Source of the DNA: Cytophagales bacterium | Lineage (GTDB): Bacteria > Bacteroidota > Bacteroidia > Cytophagales > ES-bin-26 | Direction: 5' to 3' | NCBI GenBank assembly: GCA_014379925.1 | Contig: JACMKY010000371.1 | Span: 1 to 14,661, forward strand | DNA: 14,661 nt | Shown: positions 1 through 7,176 of the stretch, piece after piece | Position numbering within the stretch: the stretch's first letter is position 1 | How the letters are laid out: every line of letters starts with the position of its first letter | Position numbers and translations under genes: made by a program | Notes under the pieces: generated by a model | What the model was told of the DNA's origin: nothing | Database searches by the model: none | Seen by the model: the letters and a program-made list of their open reading frames with translations, nothing else

Positions 1-594
1 GCCCGGTTTGAATTGGTGGACGGTCAGATCGTGTCCTTGTACTCCGGCGAGCCCGTGGATGAAACGTTGGTGGCGTACGTGCTGAGCGGGGAGTTTGACC
101 AAAAGCAACTGCCCACGTTTCCCACGCCGACGGAAAGACACGACACCATCGTTTCCAATTTGCACGCCCTGTTGGCTGCGCTGCTGAAAGGCCAATCTTT
201 CAGGGTATACTCCCAAGCGACGGGCGTCTTTATTGAGAAAAAAGAGCAATCGCGTTTCCCGGATATCGTGGTCGTACGCAAGGATGACCAACAACGAACC
301 CGACTGCACCAAGTGTTGAATCCCGTTGTCCTGGTGGAAGTACTGTCCAGGTCCACGCAGAACATCGACAAAGCGGAAAAGCTGGAAGAATACCAGAGTT
401 TACTGAGTGTTGAAGAGTACGTAATGGTTGCCCAGGACCAGCCCCGGGTAACGGTGTACCGAAAAATCAGCGCCAGCAAGTGGGAAGAGGAAATTTTTGA
501 GGGCTTGGATCACGGCGTGGAAATGAAGTCGCTGGGCTTGGTTATCGGGCTCCGGGACGTCTACGAAGACGTGGTTTTTGAAAAATCCGTTTGA
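1..594 (+). CDS. Uma2-family (DUF820) restriction-endonuclease-like protein, 5' truncated by window
   Basis: The reading frame is open from base 1, and 197 residues are visible before the TGA at 592-594. The first visible residues, RFELVDGQIV, match the typical Uma2 opening (YELIDGEIV), so the true start is probably a little upstream; the TTG at 13 is unlikely to be the start. A TERHDTIVSNLHALL segment follows, then FPDIVVV, VLVEVLSRST and an EEYVMVAQ...VTVYR tail. These give the spaced acidic residues and the D...E-x-L pattern of the PD-(D/E)XK fold. Uma2 proteins occur in many copies in some bacteria, mainly cyanobacteria and Bacteroidota, and their role is unknown; nuclease activity is inferred from fold only. 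The gene ends 74 nt before gltD, where gltB would often be found. Family assignment is firm; function is not known. Confidence 0.85.
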   Translation, partial: ARFELVDGQIVSLYSGEPVDETLVAYVLSGEFDQKQLPTFPTPTERHDTIVSNLHALLAALLKGQSFRVYSQATGVFIEKKEQSRFPDIVVVRKDDQQRTRLHQVLNPVVLVEVLSRSTQNIDKAEKLEEYQSLLSVEEYVMVAQDQPRVTVYRKISASKWEEEIFEGLDHGVEMKSLGLVIGLRDVYEDVVFEKSV

Positions 595-609
595 ATGAAG
601 CTTCATTCA
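592..609. repeat. 18-bp perfect palindrome over the Uma2 stop codon
   Basis: TGAATGAAGCTTCATTCA reads the same on both strands. It begins at the stop codon of the Uma2 gene. It has no unpaired loop and no following T-run, so it does not look like a normal intrinsic terminator. It could be a protein-binding site or the edge of a small inserted element. Confidence 0.7.
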
Positions 610-623
610 TCACGCGACTTATA

Positions 624-640
624 CCGTTGCGACGCAACGG
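624..640. repeat. short palindromic element, core GTTGC-GAC-GCAAC
   Basis: CCGTTGC, GAC and GCAACGG form a 7-bp stem with a 3-nt loop. It lies 28 nt upstream of the chosen gltD start. A second element with the same GTTGC-NNN-GCAAC core, also flanked by TAC, occurs at 8760-8780, so this is probably one copy of a dispersed intergenic palindrome. Confidence 0.6.
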
Positions 641-668
641 CCCTACGTACGAATTACGACTGATCAGC

Positions 669-2153
669 ATGGGAAAGCCGAAGGGATTCATGGAGTACAA
701 CCGGGAGGTGCCGAAGACCAAACGCCCGGAAGAGCGCATCAACGATTACGACGAAATTTACCTGGCGTTTGCCGAAGAGAAAACCCAGCAACAGGCCGCC
801 CGCTGCATGGACTGCGGCGTCCCGTTCTGCCACCACGGTTGTCCGCTGGGAAACAACATTCCCGATTTCAACGACGCGGTGTGCGAAGGCGACTGGGAAC
901 TGGCGATCGAAATCCTGGGCAAGACCAACAACTTTCCCGAATTCACGGGCCGGATCTGTCCCGCCCCTTGCGAGGGCGCGTGCGTGCTGGGCATCAACAA
1001 GCCGCCGGTGGCCATTGAGCTCATCGAGAAATCCATTGCCGAAAAAGCGTTCGAGTTGGGCTACATCCAGGCGACCCCACCCGCCGTACGGACCGGCAAG
1101 AAAGTCGCCGTGATCGGTTCCGGCCCGGCGGGGCTGGCGGCGGCGGCCCAGTTGAACAAGGCCGGCCACTGGGTCACCGTCTTCGAGCGCGATGACAAAA
1201 TCGGGGGCCTGCTCACCTACGGCATTCCCGATTTCAAGCTCGAAAAATGGGTGGTAAACCGACGGGTGGCCTTGATGGAGAAAGAAGGAATCACCTTCCG
1301 GACCCGCGTCCACGTGGGCGTCGACCTTTCCGGACGGCAATTGATGGACGACTACGACGCCCTGGTGGTCTGCGCGGGGTCTACCGTGCCCCGCGACCTG
1401 CCCATTCCGGGCCGTCACCTGAAGGGCATCCACTTCGCGATGGACTTCCTCTCCCAGCAGAACACCCGCGTCACCGGCGGCCAGGTATCTTCCTGGCGCG
1501 AGCAGGCGGACATCTGGGCCACGGAAAAGGACGTAGTGGTAATCGGCGGGGGCGATACCGGCTCGGAGTGCATCGGCACCTCCAATCGCCACAAAGCCAG
1601 ATCGGTCAATCAGTTGGAACTGCTCACCCAGCCCCCGTTGCAGCGCACGCCCAACAACCCCTGGCCGTTGTGGCCCATGGTGCTGCGGACTTCGTCCTCG
1701 CACGAGGAAGGGGCGGTGCGCAACTTCTCCATTCACACGAAGGAATTCCTGGGGGACGAAAACGGCCACGTCCGGGCCATCAAGGTGGTGGACATCGAGT
1801 GGAAGACCGGCCCGGACGGACGGTTTCAACACGTGGAGCTGCCGGAAACCGAACGCGAGCTACCGTGTGAATTGGCCCTGCTCGCCATCGGCTTCCTGCA
1901 CACCCAACCCGGGGGCCTGATCGACGAACTGGCGCTGAAAAGGGATGAACGCGGCAACCTCCAATGCCACGACTACCAGACCACAGTGAAAAAAGTATTC
2001 GCGGCGGGCGACGCCCGGCGGGGTCAGTCGCTGGTGGTATGGGCCATCTCCGAAGGCCGCGAAGCGGCCCGCGCCGTGGACACGTACCTGATGGGAAGTT
2101 CGGTGCTGGAATCCAAGGACGACTCCTTCCTCACCGTAGCGACGGTGCGGTAG
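669..2153 (+). CDS. gltD: glutamate synthase (NADPH/NADH) small subunit
   Basis: 494 residues, the usual length for the beta subunit of GOGAT. It passes electrons from NAD(P)H through FAD and Fe-S clusters to the large subunit, which makes glutamate from 2-oxoglutarate and glutamine. The N-terminal Fe-S region has Cys at 46, 49, 54 and 58 (CMDCGVPFCHHGCPLGN) and at 97, 101 and 105 (CPAPCEGAC). A FAD dinucleotide motif, VIGSGPAGLAAA, is near 149-160. The NAD(P)H motif VIGGGDTGSE is near 291-300, and AAGDARRGQSLVVWAI closes the FAD domain near 445-460. I chose the ATG at 669 because MGKPKGFMEYNRE is the family's conserved start; the frame is open upstream to a TTG at 591, but that part is repeat-like and not conserved. 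The last dozen residues extend past the usual end. No gltB is seen here; the gene upstream is Uma2. Confidence 0.95.
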   Translation: MGKPKGFMEYNREVPKTKRPEERINDYDEIYLAFAEEKTQQQAARCMDCGVPFCHHGCPLGNNIPDFNDAVCEGDWELAIEILGKTNNFPEFTGRICPAPCEGACVLGINKPPVAIELIEKSIAEKAFELGYIQATPPAVRTGKKVAVIGSGPAGLAAAAQLNKAGHWVTVFERDDKIGGLLTYGIPDFKLEKWVVNRRVALMEKEGITFRTRVHVGVDLSGRQLMDDYDALVVCAGSTVPRDLPIPGRHLKGIHFAMDFLSQQNTRVTGGQVSSWREQADIWATEKDVVVIGGGDTGSECIGTSNRHKARSVNQLELLTQPPLQRTPNNPWPLWPMVLRTSSSHEEGAVRNFSIHTKEFLGDENGHVRAIKVVDIEWKTGPDGRFQHVELPETERELPCELALLAIGFLHTQPGGLIDELALKRDERGNLQCHDYQTTVKKVFAAGDARRGQSLVVWAISEGREAARAVDTYLMGSSVLESKDDSFLTVATVR

Positions 2154-2178
2154 CGTCCGAAGCGTTGGTGAAGTCAAC

Positions 2179-2196
2179 AGGGTTGATGGGGTTGGA
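2179..2196 (+). repeat. dispersed 18-bp intergenic motif, copy 1
   Basis: AGGGTTGATGGGGTTGGA lies 26 nt after the gltD stop. Its reverse complement, with one mismatch, occurs at 14531-14548, also in a gap between genes. It sits in a gap that also holds the larger inverted repeat at 2252-2318. Confidence 0.5.
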
Positions 2197-2251
2197 AGGG
2201 TTGTCGCTTTCTTCAACGTCGCTACAGAGCCTGGCCAACTGACTAACCAAG

Positions 2252-2318
2252 GGCCACTCCCTTCCGACCGTGCGCCTTATTCCGGCCTTGACCGGGAGCG
2301 TAGTTGAAGGGAGTGGCC
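2252..2318. repeat. 13-bp perfect inverted repeat with 41-nt spacer, between convergent genes
   Basis: GGCCACTCCCTTC (2252-2264) is exactly complementary to GAAGGGAGTGGCC (2306-2318). The element lies in the 234-bp gap between gltD and the opposing ferredoxin gene, where a shared terminator would be expected. There is no T-run directly after either arm, and the 41-nt spacer is long for an intrinsic terminator. It may instead be a structured RNA end or a small palindromic mobile unit. A TTCGACTTCGCTCA sequence follows at 2336-2349. Confidence 0.6.
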
Positions 2319-2387
2319 TGAACCAAAGAAGGCGTTTCGACTTCGCTCAACGGGACAGTAGCCAAAGTCTCCTGGTGTATTCATTTC

Positions 2388-2738
2388 TTACCCTTCCCCG
2401 TGCAGAAAGGCTTTGCGGGCCAGCAGGGTTGCTTCGCTTTCGCGGTAATCGGGGTCATCCACGCAGCAGTCCACCGGGCAGACCGCGGCGCACTGCGGTT
2501 CCTCGTGGAAACCCATGCATTCGGTGCACTTGCTGTGGATGATGTAATAGAACTCGTTCGAGACGGGCGTCTGGGGGGCTTTTCCGTCCACCACCGTTCC
2601 ATCCGCCAGGTCCACCCGTTTCAAGCTGGTACCACCTCCCCAGGTCCACTCCGCGCCGCCTTCGTAGATGGCCGTGTTGGGACACTCCGGTTCGCAAGCC
2701 CCGCAATTGATGCACTCGTCGGTAATCATGATAGCCAT
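2388..2738 (-). CDS. 2[4Fe-4S] ferredoxin (4Fe-4S dicluster domain protein)
   Basis: 116 residues, a small cytoplasmic electron carrier. The first cluster motif is CINCGACEPECP (Cys 9, 12, 15, 19). The second is CTEC-x8-CAAVCP (Cys 71, 74, 83, 87), with extra Cys at 91 and 92. The eight-residue spacing in the second motif is the form seen in Alvin/Chlorobium-type ferredoxins, which usually have very low potentials. I chose the ATG at 2738 because MAIMITDECINCGAC is the conserved start and an AAGGA lies about 8 nt upstream; the frame stays open to 2840, but that stretch contains the promoter. It diverges from an acyl-CoA reductase gene. Its redox partner is unknown; the neighbouring reductase is a suggestion, not proof. 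Confidence 0.92.
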   Translation of the reverse strand: MAIMITDECINCGACEPECPNTAIYEGGAEWTWGGGTSLKRVDLADGTVVDGKAPQTPVSNEFYYIIHSKCTECMGFHEEPQCAAVCPVDCCVDDPDYRESEATLLARKAFLHGEG

Positions 2739-2809
2739 GGCGCGAATCCTTTTTGCCCGCCGGACGGCAGGCTTCTTGTTTAATTGTGAACAGCAAACTA
2801 GCATTGCAA

Positions 2810-2841
2810 CAAAGTTACGCCGGGATTGTTCCCCTACCAAA
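2810..2841 (-). promoter_or_regulatory. Bacteroidota-type promoter for the ferredoxin gene
   Basis: On the minus strand, TTTG (2841-2838) and TAACTTTG (2817-2810) are separated by 20 nt. This is a full match to the Bacteroidota consensus (TTTG, 19-21 nt, TAnnTTTG). Transcription would start near 2803, giving a leader of about 65 nt before the ATG at 2738. Confidence 0.7.
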
Positions 2842-2924
2842 AACCCGGAAACGTAAAAGTACCCACCAACCGTTTACCGTTTGACCCAACGAGGGTGAAC
2901 GGAAAGGGTGACCGAGCCTGAGCA

Positions 2925-3950
2925 ATGGATGTGAAGCAGAGGATTGATTCGCTGGCCGCTTTGGGAGAATACCTGGTAAGCCCCGCGGGCCGGGAAGCCA
3001 CCGACCGGTGGGCGGGGAAGGCGGAAGCGCAAAACCGCTGGTTCACCCTTGAAAACGTCCGGACTTCCCTGGCAAGCCTGGCGATGAATTACTTGGTTCG
3101 AAGCCAGTTGACCCGTTGGGCAGCCAACTATCCGCTCGAAACCGTACGCCCGCGCCGGGTAGGCGTGGTGATGGCTGGCAATATTCCCGCCGTGGGTTTC
3201 CACGACCTGCTGTGCGTGCTGGTGAGCGGCCACGGGCTGTGGGCCAAGCTCAGTTCGCAGGATTCCGTACTGCTCCCGGAAATGGCGGGCGTGCTGTTGA
3301 AAATCCAACCGGCGTGGGCCGGTTCCATCCGGTTCGTGGAGCGACTCAACGAGGTGGAGGCCATCATCGCCACCGGCAGCGACAATTCAGCCCGCTACTT
3401 CCGCCATTATTTTGGCAACCGTCCCCACCTCATTCGGCAAAACCGCACCGCGTGCGCGGTGTTGCGCGGCAACGAAACCACCGCCGACCTGACTCGCCTG
3501 GGAGGGGACCTGTTGCAGTATTTCGGTCTGGGATGCCGCAGCGTGTCCAAACTGTTTGTCCCGCCCGGGTACGATTTCAACGCGTTCTTCGGGGCCGTGC
3601 AGCCATTGGAAGGGGTCATTCAGCACACCAAATACCGCAACAATTACGACTATAACAAATCCATCCTGCTGGTCAACGGGGCGCGTCACCTGGACAACGG
3701 CTTCCTGTTGGTGGCCGAAAACCAATCCCTGGTTTCCCCGGTTTCGGTGGTCTATTTCGAGGAATACCGGGATGAAGCGGACCTGACCGCCCGGATGACC
3801 CGCCACCAGGACCGGATCCAATGCACGGTGGCCGCCGCCGGGTGGTACCCCGGCAGCGTTCCCTTCGGAACCGCCCAGGCACCCGGCTTGACCGATTACG
3901 CCGACCAGGTGGACACGATGCGTTTTCTGGCCACGTTGCCCAACGGGTGA
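2925..3950 (+). CDS. acyl-CoA reductase, LuxC family
   Basis: 341 residues, matching the compact LuxC-like acyl-CoA reductases of Bacteroidota. LuxC enzymes reduce activated fatty acids to aldehydes with NADPH through a covalent acyl-cysteine. Visible features are VGVVMAGNIPAVGFHD (79-94) in the nucleotide-binding part, IATGSDNSARYFRHYFG (148-164), and FGLGCRSVSKLFVP (200-213), where Cys204 is the likely acylated residue. No luxAB or luxDE genes are nearby, so a role in light production is not suggested; lipid or aldehyde metabolism is more likely. The ATG at 2925 fits the family start. No clean TTTG/TAnnTTTG promoter was found for it. The 222 bp after it (3951-4172) hold no hairpin with a T-run and nothing else recognisable. 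Confidence 0.85.
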   Translation: MDVKQRIDSLAALGEYLVSPAGREATDRWAGKAEAQNRWFTLENVRTSLASLAMNYLVRSQLTRWAANYPLETVRPRRVGVVMAGNIPAVGFHDLLCVLVSGHGLWAKLSSQDSVLLPEMAGVLLKIQPAWAGSIRFVERLNEVEAIIATGSDNSARYFRHYFGNRPHLIRQNRTACAVLRGNETTADLTRLGGDLLQYFGLGCRSVSKLFVPPGYDFNAFFGAVQPLEGVIQHTKYRNNYDYNKSILLVNGARHLDNGFLLVAENQSLVSPVSVVYFEEYRDEADLTARMTRHQDRIQCTVAAAGWYPGSVPFGTAQAPGLTDYADQVDTMRFLATLPNG

Positions 3951-4172
3951 CCGTCCCCGCAATCCCTGCCAGTCCGTTTTTCTGCCTTCCCTTTCCGCGC
4001 GCAGCCGACTGCCCGCCGCATCCGCTGGATCGTGCCCGGTTTTCTGGCTTCTGTACCAAATGTGATCCGAAGCAATTGGATTGCCGCTCTCCCCGGCCTT
4101 ACCTTCGAAGACTTTTCTTTCCGTCGTATACGGGCACACTCTTTGCAATGCCTACCCGGTAAGAACCAATCC

Positions 4173-6533
4173 ATGAAGCAATTTCTCCAACTCATTTTTT
4201 ACTCTTTTCCGATGCAACTCCTGTTGCTCAACATTCGGAAGAACAAGGTGTTGTTGGCGTTCTGGTTGATCCTGTTCGGCATCGTTACCCAGCAGATCGG
4301 CCGCATCTTCGGCATCTCCTACCTGTTTCTCGACCCGGAATACGTCAATCAGGTGGGCTTCGGCAGCCTGTTCATCATGGGACTCGCCATCGGCGGCTTC
4401 ACCATGGCCTTCCACATTTCGTGTTACATCCTCGACAGCCGCAAATTCGTTTTCCTGGGCAGCCTGCGACGGCCCATCACCCGCTTCTGCATCAACAACA
4501 GCCCCATCCCGTTCGTGTTCGTGCTGGTTTACCTGTTGTGCTTCGTCCGTTTTCAGTTGCGGAATGAATTGCTGTCGGTGGCCGATGTTTTGTGGCAGGC
4601 CTCCGGGCTGGTGCTGGGTTTCGTAACGATGATCCTGGTTATTTTCTACTACCTGGTTCTCACCAACCGGGACCTGTTCAAAACGCTGGCCTCGCAACTG
4701 GGCCGCGGATTCAAGCGCCGGCGAATGAACCGGGTGAACGTGATGTTGCGCATCAACGACGCCAAGAAGGACCTGATCCGGGTGGATACCTACTTCGAGA
4801 GCCTGATCCGGGTTCGGAAAGTCAACCCGACCGCGCCCTACGAGAACCGGGTCATCCTCAAGATGTTCGACCAGAACTACCTCAACGCCATCGTCATGGA
4901 AATTGTGGTGGTGGCGTCGGTGCTGGTGCTCGGGTTTTTCCGCGACAACCCGGTTTTCCAGATTCCGGCCGGGGCCAGCCTGGTGTTGCTCTTTACCATC
5001 GTCGTGATGCTGCGCGGGGCCGTCTCGTACTGGCTCAAGGGCTGGTCGGTCACGATCGGGTTTTTGCTGCTCTTTGTGGTCAACTACCTGGTTGCCAACG
5101 ACTATTTCCGGGCCGATTACGAGGCGTATGGGTTGAACTACGGGGGCAAGAAGGCGGAATATTCCATGGCCAACCTCCGCACCCCCGATGGTCCGGAGCG
5201 CTACGAGGCCGACAAGGAACACACCGTGGGAATCCTGTCCAGGTGGCGCGCCGGGTTTCCCGCCGATCGCCCGCCCAAAATGGTGTTTGTCTGCACCAGC
5301 GGCGGTGGACAACGGGCGGCGGTGTGGACTATGCGCACGCTTCAGTACGCCGACAGTGCCCTGGAAGGCCGCCTCATGCGCCACACCCGCCTGATGACGG
5401 GGGCTTCGGGCGGCCTGGTGGGGGCCAGCTTTTTCCGCGAACTCTGCCTGAGGAAAAACCGGGGTGACTCCATCCGCGTGTACGACGACCGGTTTCTGAC
5501 CGACGTGGCCCGCGACAACCTCAACGCGATCGTGTTCAGCCTGGTGGTGAACGACATTTTTTTCCGCTTCCAGAAATTCACCTACCAGGGCCGGTCTTAC
5601 CACAAGGACCGGGGGTATGCCTTCGAGGAGCAACTCAACAAAAACACGGACGGCATGCTCGACAAACCCCTCTCGGATTACTACGAACCCGAACGGCAGG
5701 CCCTCATTCCGATGCTGATCATGGCGCCCACCGTCATCAACGACGGACGCAAGCTGTTCATCTCACCCCAACCCGTCTCCTACATGACCATCCCGGGAAC
5801 CGTTCCGCAAAGGGTACTCGGAACGGCACCGTCCTTCTACTCGGGTAGCTTCCGGTACCCCTCCATTCAGGGTATTGAATTCGGGCATTTCTTCGCCGAG
5901 CAGGATGCCCACCGGCTGCGTTTCCTGAGTGCGCTGCGGATGAGCGCCACCTTTCCCTACATCACGCCCAACGTGCAACTGCCCAGCGAACCCGCCATGG
6001 AAATCATGGACGCGGGGCTGTCGGACAATTTCGGCATTTCGGATGCCGTGCGCTTCCTGCACGTATTCAAGGACTGGATCGCCCAGAACACGTCGGGCGT
6101 CGTCTTCGTCTGCATCCGCGACACCCCCAAGAATCCGGCCATCGCCAAGAACGTTTCGCAATCGTTGTTCCAGAAAGTGTTCACCCCCATCGGCAGCTTC
6201 TACGCCAACTGGGAGCACTTGCAGGACATCAACAACGACAACAGCCTCGAATTCGCCCAGACCTGGTTCCGGGGCCGGATCGACCGGGTGGAACTGGAAT
6301 ACATTCCCCACGCCTCCCTGCTTCCCGTTGACGATTCGACCGCCGTGGTGACCGATGCGATCGAACTCGACAAGGTGCGCGCCGCTTCGCTGAGCTGGCA
6401 CCTGACCGGATTCGAAAAGGAAAGCATTCGCAATGCCATTCTGGAGGAACACAACCAGCGGGCCATCCGCCGGCTACAAGCGCTGCTGAAAGATCCGATG
6501 GCCGGGGAAAACCGCCTTCAGCCGGGGAAGTGA
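4173..6533 (+). CDS. multi-pass membrane protein with C-terminal patatin-like phospholipase domain
   Basis: 786 residues. The N-terminal part has about seven hydrophobic segments, near residues 25-45, 63-88, 112-128, 141-164, 238-256, 265-285 and 290-309, with a basic loop (KRRRMNR) between the fourth and fifth. The C-terminal part is a patatin-type acyl hydrolase. A glycine-rich oxyanion motif GGGQR is at 377-381, the nucleophile elbow GASGG at 410-414 (Ser412), and the dyad aspartate in DAG at 613-615. All three catalytic elements are intact. The substrate is probably a membrane lipid, by family only. An upstream GTG at 4032 would add 47 non-conserved polar residues, so the ATG just before the first helix is preferred. 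It faces the small lipoprotein gene with an 18-nt gap. Confidence 0.85.
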   Translation: MKQFLQLIFYSFPMQLLLLNIRKNKVLLAFWLILFGIVTQQIGRIFGISYLFLDPEYVNQVGFGSLFIMGLAIGGFTMAFHISCYILDSRKFVFLGSLRRPITRFCINNSPIPFVFVLVYLLCFVRFQLRNELLSVADVLWQASGLVLGFVTMILVIFYYLVLTNRDLFKTLASQLGRGFKRRRMNRVNVMLRINDAKKDLIRVDTYFESLIRVRKVNPTAPYENRVILKMFDQNYLNAIVMEIVVVASVLVLGFFRDNPVFQIPAGASLVLLFTIVVMLRGAVSYWLKGWSVTIGFLLLFVVNYLVANDYFRADYEAYGLNYGGKKAEYSMANLRTPDGPERYEADKEHTVGILSRWRAGFPADRPPKMVFVCTSGGGQRAAVWTMRTLQYADSALEGRLMRHTRLMTGASGGLVGASFFRELCLRKNRGDSIRVYDDRFLTDVARDNLNAIVFSLVVNDIFFRFQKFTYQGRSYHKDRGYAFEEQLNKNTDGMLDKPLSDYYEPERQALIPMLIMAPTVINDGRKLFISPQPVSYMTIPGTVPQRVLGTAPSFYSGSFRYPSIQGIEFGHFFAEQDAHRLRFLSALRMSATFPYITPNVQLPSEPAMEIMDAGLSDNFGISDAVRFLHVFKDWIAQNTSGVVFVCIRDTPKNPAIAKNVSQSLFQKVFTPIGSFYANWEHLQDINNDNSLEFAQTWFRGRIDRVELEYIPHASLLPVDDSTAVVTDAIELDKVRAASLSWHLTGFEKESIRNAILEEHNQRAIRRLQALLKDPMAGENRLQPGK

Positions 6534-6551
6534 GCTGTAGTCAGCCTTTCC

Positions 6552-6968
6552 TCACCTCGGTTGCCCCCGCTGGTAGGTGAGTTCGGTAACGAAGCCCAGG
6601 GCGTTCAGGCGGATGGCCACCGTGCGGGCTTGCGAGACGGCCCGGGCGTTGTCGCACTGCGGACCCGTTTCCAGGTAGTAAACGAAGTACTTCTGGCCCC
6701 GCCCCTGCAACGCCTGGGCATCGGGTTTGCCCAGCAGGCCCAGGATTTCCGGTTCCGTCAAGCCGCGCAGGTCCCGCCGGATGGCCTCCAACTCGCCCGC
6801 CAGCGCTTCCCGGCGGCCCGTGCAGCCCAGGCGGTCCCGTTGCCAGTCGGCGGCGGGGAAGTTGAACTGTTTGGGTGAGCCGCACGCCACGGCCAGCAGC
6901 GAGCCGATCAGTAGACCCAGCACGCCGCGCGGGTTGAACGGTTGGAAAGGGGTAGGAAGTGGCTTCAC
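6552..6968 (-). CDS. small predicted lipoprotein, unknown function
   Basis: 138 residues. A hydrophobic stretch (VLGLLIGSLLAVA, 16-28) precedes Cys29, a likely lipobox with Ala rather than the usual Leu at -3. The mature part carries Cys49 and Cys105, which could form a disulfide. LTEPEILGLLGKPD (70-83) is the helix-turn seen in BamE/SmpA-like small lipoproteins. QKYFVYYLETGPQC and VAIRLNALGFVTELTY follow, as in uncharacterised Bacteroidota lipoproteins. The start is a GTG at 6968; no ATG gives the signal sequence. It is transcribed away from the trp operon and probably from an overlapping promoter region. The BamE resemblance is weak, so no role is assigned. Confidence 0.75.
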   Translation of the reverse strand: MKPLPTPFQPFNPRGVLGLLIGSLLAVACGSPKQFNFPAADWQRDRLGCTGRREALAGELEAIRRDLRGLTEPEILGLLGKPDAQALQGRGQKYFVYYLETGPQCDNARAVSQARTVAIRLNALGFVTELTYQRGQPR

Positions 6969-7010
6969 GGGAGCAGGGGGATGAATTGGCGTACTTTTTC
7001 TTGCGTACTG

Positions 7011-7041
7011 TTTGCAAAAATACGCGTAGCTTCTATATTTG
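7011..7041 (+). promoter_or_regulatory. Bacteroidota-type promoter of the trp operon
   Basis: TTTG (7011-7014) and TATATTTG (7034-7041) are separated by 19 nt, a full match to the Bacteroidota sigma consensus. Transcription would begin around 7047-7049, giving only about a dozen nucleotides before the leader-peptide ATG at 7060. Its position just ahead of the leader ORF and attenuator makes it the likely main promoter for all trp genes here. Confidence 0.75.
7015..7022 (-). promoter_or_regulatory. candidate -7 element for the lipoprotein gene
   Basis: On the minus strand the bases read TATTTTTG, a full match to TAnnTTTG. They lie about 47 nt before the GTG start. No TTTG is present at the right distance upstream, so this is only half a promoter. 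It abuts the -33 box of the trp promoter at 7011-7014. Confidence 0.35.
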
Positions 7042-7059
7042 CGGCGGATTAAACAACCA

Positions 7060-7143
7060 ATGAACCAATCTGCACTTTACTCCGGCTGGTGGTGGCGCGT
7101 TTCGGAAACCCGGTGCGTGGACAAGTTGGTGCGGTGCTTTTGA
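7060..7143 (+). CDS. trpL: trp operon leader peptide with three consecutive Trp codons
   Basis: A 27-codon ORF runs from ATG at 7060 to TGA at 7141-7143. It begins MNQSALYSGWWWR; TGG codons are at 7087-7095 (residues 10-12). Three tandem Trp codons in a short ORF directly ahead of trpE are the mark of a ribosome-stalling leader peptide. It lies between the trp promoter and a strong terminator at 7166-7201. The last codons (7121-7139) overlap the strand that can pair with the terminator's 5' arm, so a ribosome reaching the stop codon would cover that strand. The peptide itself is probably short-lived and has no other function. No Shine-Dalgarno sequence is evident. Confidence 0.85.
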   Translation: MNQSALYSGWWWRVSETRCVDKLVRCF

Positions 7144-7176
7144 TATTCCTACGTCAAACCCAAGCGAGCCTACTGT
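7121..7176 (+). promoter_or_regulatory. candidate trp antiterminator pairing
   Basis: By hand, 7121-7139 (ACAAGTTGGTGCGGTGCTT) can pair with 7162-7176 (AAGCGAGCCTACTGT). The pairs are 7121-7123 with 7174-7176, 7125-7126 with 7172-7173, 7128-7130 with 7168-7170 (one G-U), 7132-7133 with 7165-7166, and 7137-7139 with 7162-7164. There is a 1-nt bulge, two single mismatches and a 3-nt bulge. This would occupy the full 5' arm of the terminator. A ribosome stalled on the Trp codons at 7087-7095 would leave 7121-7139 free. The pairing is inferred and its stability was not computed. Confidence 0.5.

Noticed and set aside
591..668. Upstream TTG start adding 26 residues to gltD
   Set aside because: The added part is palindromic repeat DNA and the conserved GltD start is at 669.
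654..1832. Long open frame on the minus strand opposite gltD (392 codons)
   Set aside because: No recognisable motif, and it lies fully opposite an intact gltD; long antisense frames are expected in GC-rich coding DNA.
2875..2883. TACCGTTTG as a -7 element for the acyl-CoA reductase
   Set aside because: Spacing inside the box is one base too long and no TTTG lies 19-21 nt upstream.
4138..4145. ACTCTTTG as a -7 element for the patatin gene
   Set aside because: Lacks the TA of the consensus and has no TTTG at the proper distance.
4032..4172. GTG start adding 47 residues to the patatin protein
   Set aside because: The segment has no family features, and the ATG at 4173 sits directly before the first membrane helix.
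4152..5633. Long open frame on the minus strand opposite the patatin gene (493 codons)
   Set aside because: Its composition is His/Gln/Glu/Asp-rich low complexity, the mirror of a hydrophobic membrane protein, with no domain visible.
6534..6545. GCTG-TAGT-CAGC as a terminator between the patatin and lipoprotein genes
   Set aside because: A 4-bp stem is too short and the following bases are not a clean T-run.
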